64,000 nucleotides of DNA from contig OX578147.1 in NCBI GenBank assembly GCA_951213105.1, forward strand, positions 126,313,822-126,377,821. Reading direction: 5' to 3'. The DNA is from Amaurobius ferox (Eukaryota > Arthropoda > Arachnida > Araneae > Amaurobiidae). Below the pieces are notes generated by a model. The model did not search any database, had not been told where the DNA came from, and was given only the letters and a program-made list of their open reading frames with translations. A program made the position numbers and the translations under genes. Shown in pieces: positions 60,969-64,000 of this stretch. Each line of letters begins with the position of its first letter. Position 1 is the stretch's first letter.

Positions 60969-62367
60969 CACTTCTGGCCATTAAAATTGCTATACCAGGA
61001 AGGAAAGCAAATAGCAGAATCTTATTTATTGTACATATACAGTATAATGGGAGGAAGATATGATTAAATTTGCAGGTGGTTTGGGGTACACAGCATGCAG
61101 AATTCAGTACACAGAGCTGCTACCTCTGGCAGCAACAACGGCTGTAATCCGGCTAGGCATCAAGTCGAATTAAGTTTGGATGACAGATACGGGTATGTCA
61201 TTCCATGTGGCTTCAACTCTATGCCAGAGTTCATCAATTGTAGTGGCTGGCGAGTGTTGGTGTTCCAGTCTCTCGGCAACCCATGACCAGATGTTCTCAA
61301 TGGGTGACAGATCTGGAGAATGTGCTGGGAAGGGCAACAGTTGAATACCCTTCGTATTGATGAAGGTCAGCATGAGCAACATGCGGTCGGGCATTATCTT
61401 GTTGAAAGATGGCGTCATTCATTCCTCAAAGATAGTACACAGCCATGGGCCTTAACACTTCAGAAATGTAACGGCGTCTGTCCACATTACCGATTATGCA
61501 AACAAGATGTGACCGGGATGTGTACCTAATGGCACCCCCATACCATCACACCAGGTGCTGGGCCCGTATGATGATGACGAATGCAAGCTGACAACATTCG
61601 TTCTCCTTGGTGTCTCCACACATGGATATGTCCATCATGATGCTGTACGCAGAACCGGGATTCGTTTGAAAAGATGACATGGTGCCACTTCTGTGTCCAG
61701 TGTTGTTCGACGCACCACTGTAGGCATGCCTGTCTGCTGCAGCATCAAGGTAAGCCGTAAAAATGGTCACCGTGTTGACAGTCCATGGTACTGCAGACAT
61801 CGTCGCACTGTCTGTACAGACACTTGTCATCCTGTAAACGAACCGGGTTGCTGACTTAGTGTACGTGACTTGGCTGTACGATCCTACAAAGCCGAGAGGA
61901 CAACATGTCTGTCCTCTCGAGTGTTAGGGGCCCAGGGCCACTGAGATCCTGCATGGCGTTCAGTATGGCCCTCCTGGACCCATCGATTCCATATTCGCGT
62001 GACAGTCATGGGATCCCAACCAACGTGAGCAGCAATGTCACGGAAAGATAAACCGCAGTCATGATAGGCCACGATCCTGCCGCTGTCAAATTTTTACATA
62101 TGCTGGTAGGAGTGTCTTCTTCTTACACTAGGCATAACACGACCTTCACACAAACAAAACAATGTTCAAATGCAATTTCTGAATGACAAACCCACTGTTC
62201 AATCTTCCCTTTTATACAGAATGTTGATGGCGTTACTCATACCTACTTTGTGGGCATGTGCTGCAATGCTAATCATTTGCATATCCCAGCATGTAGTACC
62301 TTTCATGCAAATTTGATGTTTGTTGCATGCCGCCTTCATGGTGTAGCAATTTTAATGGCCAGCAGTG
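60969..62367 (-). mobile_element. Tc1-like DNA transposon
   Basis: 1399 bp bounded by TA at 60967-60968 and 62368-62369. The inverted ends contain CTGGCCATTAAAATTGCTA with two differences over about 28 bp. One transposase-like region lies on the minus strand. Confidence 0.93.
61170..62072 (-). pseudogene. Tc1-like transposase, frameshifted
   Basis: The N-terminal helix-turn-helix is readable at 61884-62072 (GLSFRDIAAHVGWDPMTVTR, then WNRWVQEG). The DDE domain follows in pieces: FSNESRF near 61655-61675, where the first catalytic Asp of the usual SDESRF is Asn (codon 61664-61666); QQDNARPH near 61385-61410 with the second Asp kept; and SPDLSPIENIW near 61285-61320 with the third acidic residue. 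The pieces lie in different frames, with a shift between the second and third, so the gene is dead. The 94-codon frame at 61546-61830 is mostly a wrong-frame reading. Confidence 0.88.
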
Positions 62368-62369
62368 TA

Positions 62370-63085
62370 ATTTAAATACTGCAGAAAATTTCAATTCCTT
62401 TGATAATAGTAGGAACATTTTATATATTTTCTAAAGATTTTTACCATTTTAGATCAAGATCTGGAGAATATAATCTACATATTAGAATCTTATAAATGAT
62501 ACTAATTTTTTCATAAAAATTTCTAAATTAATAAAAAAACAAACCCCTATTTAATCATAAAATGGCTATTTACTTATCAGCCAGAATTATTATTATTATT
62601 TTATTTTTATTTATTTATTTACTTCATTATTTTCTTTGAAGTCTTTGAAAAAGAAAAAAAAAATAGATAATTTGAGGATCTGACGTTGGCTTGATCTCGC
62701 AGAAAATCAGTAAGCTTCCTCTTTTTGTTAATTGAAATAATCACTTAAATTTCATTTGAATTGCACAGTTTTGTTCTAAATATTCTGCCCTGATGGAGAC
62801 ATAGATATCTCTATATTAAAAATAAGTATCTGCGCCAGTACTGACGAATTTCTCATTTCTCTGCTTTGTACCGCAAGAACTATAGCATATAAAAATATGA
62901 AATTTGATATGCTTGTAGAGAAGTCTTTGGGTAACTGAACGTTTTTCGTTATATATTGTAGTTTAAGAAATATTTAATACAGAATTAGACAAAATATTTG
63001 AGTTGCCAGTTCGCGTCCTGGACAGACTAACAATTGCAAGACCACGAATTTTTGCACACATATCTACATAATTGAACTTTTGTAG
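62370..63085 (+). other. AT-rich sequence without recognised features
   Basis: ATT/TTTA microsatellite-like tract near 62588-62630. No credible frame or repeat termini. Confidence 0.55.
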
Positions 63086-64000
63086 GACAGAACCCTTTTT
63101 TTTAAATAAAAATTAAAATAATAATAACACCTCTTATATGAAGCGATCACGTGACCATGATATCAAAAGATCACATGACCCGCTTCAAAATGATATATGG
63201 CATCCATCTTGTCTCAAAATCGTGATTTTTATAGTTCTTTTCAATTCATATTGAGTGTTGAATCCATCCTAAAACCGCTTTATTTTCTCTTAAATTCTGT
63301 ACATCTACATACTGAAACAACTCAATTACAATATATTTGAGTTTAAATGCTCATCTAAATTTGATTATTTCTACAACGAAGCCTATTTTTCACCTATGTA
63401 AAATGTAAACAGCAAAATATGTAGAATGAGTTGTATTAGAGTTGCTGTATTTCTTTAACACAAAATCATTTAGTTCATGGAGTCTGAATAGCTGATATGA
63501 ATGAAATATTCATTGATTTTACAAACAGAAGGACGATATTTTTCGATGAAGTTTTACGCATAGAGTTTAATTACTTGTACCTCCATGGTCTTAATTTTTA
63601 AATAAAATGAATTATTATAGTATTGCGATGAATGACATGAATGGGAAATTATTAATGAATGATATGTTGCTTTTATAGAGAGAGCCAGGCGTGTTATTTT
63701 TTCTATGACGTCATTTGAGTAAATTTCAGTTGTTTTCGATGAAATTTTCAAATATAATAAATTATCGTAGTATTATGACAATTCTAAAATTATTACCGAG
63801 GAATGTATCTCATTTTAGATATGTTTAAACCAGGCAATTTATATTTCAATGCCGTCATTTGAATGAAGTTCATTTTTTTCGATGAAGGTTTAAGTTTTCA
63901 AATATAATAAATTAATGTAGTATTATAATAAGTTTTAAAATATTACCGAGGAATGTATTGCATTTTAGACATGTTTAAATAAAATTGCTTTGAAGTTGGA
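63086..64000 (+). mobile_element. AT-rich mobile repeat, copy R3, truncated by the window edge
   Basis: Same orientation as R1 and R2, starting inside the repeat (AAAATTAAAATAATAATAAC; the first 300 bp or so are absent) and running to the window end at GAAGTTGGA. No SINE at the TGGCATCCATCTTGT site, so it gives the empty site for the SINE in R1. Confidence 0.8.

Noticed and set aside
62640..62680. Lysine-rich codons after a TTTGAAG acceptor-like site, as a possible further kinesin exon
   Set aside because: An A-rich run ends in a stop within a dozen codons, and no donor or KIF21-like residues follow.

Overview
The window is AT-rich eukaryotic intron sequence, not bacterial. It carries five exons of one intron-containing kinesin gene on the + strand and many transposable elements: Copia LTR elements, an RNase H-bearing LINE, piggyBac, mariner/Tc1, a tRNA-derived SINE and satellites. 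This mix and the intron sizes suggest an arthropod, most likely an arachnid such as a spider. That assignment is an inference; no marker gene here fixes the taxon.

The host gene resembles KIF21-type kinesin-4. Exons lie at 22637-22831 (end of the motor domain), 25631-25817 (coiled-coil start), 48252-48318, 50050-50269 and 60576-60648 (acidic linker). Splice phases agree across the first four exons. Two exons are broken: one base is missing near the end of the first, and the fourth has two in-frame stops, the second at its donor site. The copy is either a decaying paralogue or carries sequencing errors.

Region by region: (1) 660-22565 is a large DNA-transposon-like repeat, and block order shows one copy inserted inside another copy of itself. 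Both copies carry a coding-less piggyBac derivative. The outer copy also carries a 5.7-kb LINE with ORF1 and ORF2. (2) The 22.4-kb intron 25818-48251 holds two tandem composite repeat units made of SINE copies plus an unclassified repeat. Each unit was hit by a Copia element in the same orientation. The first (26563-33486) is young, with LTRs differing at one visible position. The second (35436-42720) is older, internally deleted, and has a SINE in its 5' LTR. (3) Next come a piggyBac copy with transposase remains (44254-45321) and a mariner remnant split by a MITE (about 47120-48108). (4) 52290-64000 holds a roughly 350-bp satellite, four copies of an AT-rich mobile repeat (two as an inverted pair in one satellite monomer), a 1.74-kb insert with an unrecognised ORF, and a dead Tc1-like element (60969-62367).

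No rRNA, genuine tRNA, CRISPR or complete host gene was seen. Every element call rests on reading the sequence (termini, target duplications, motifs); no database search was run.
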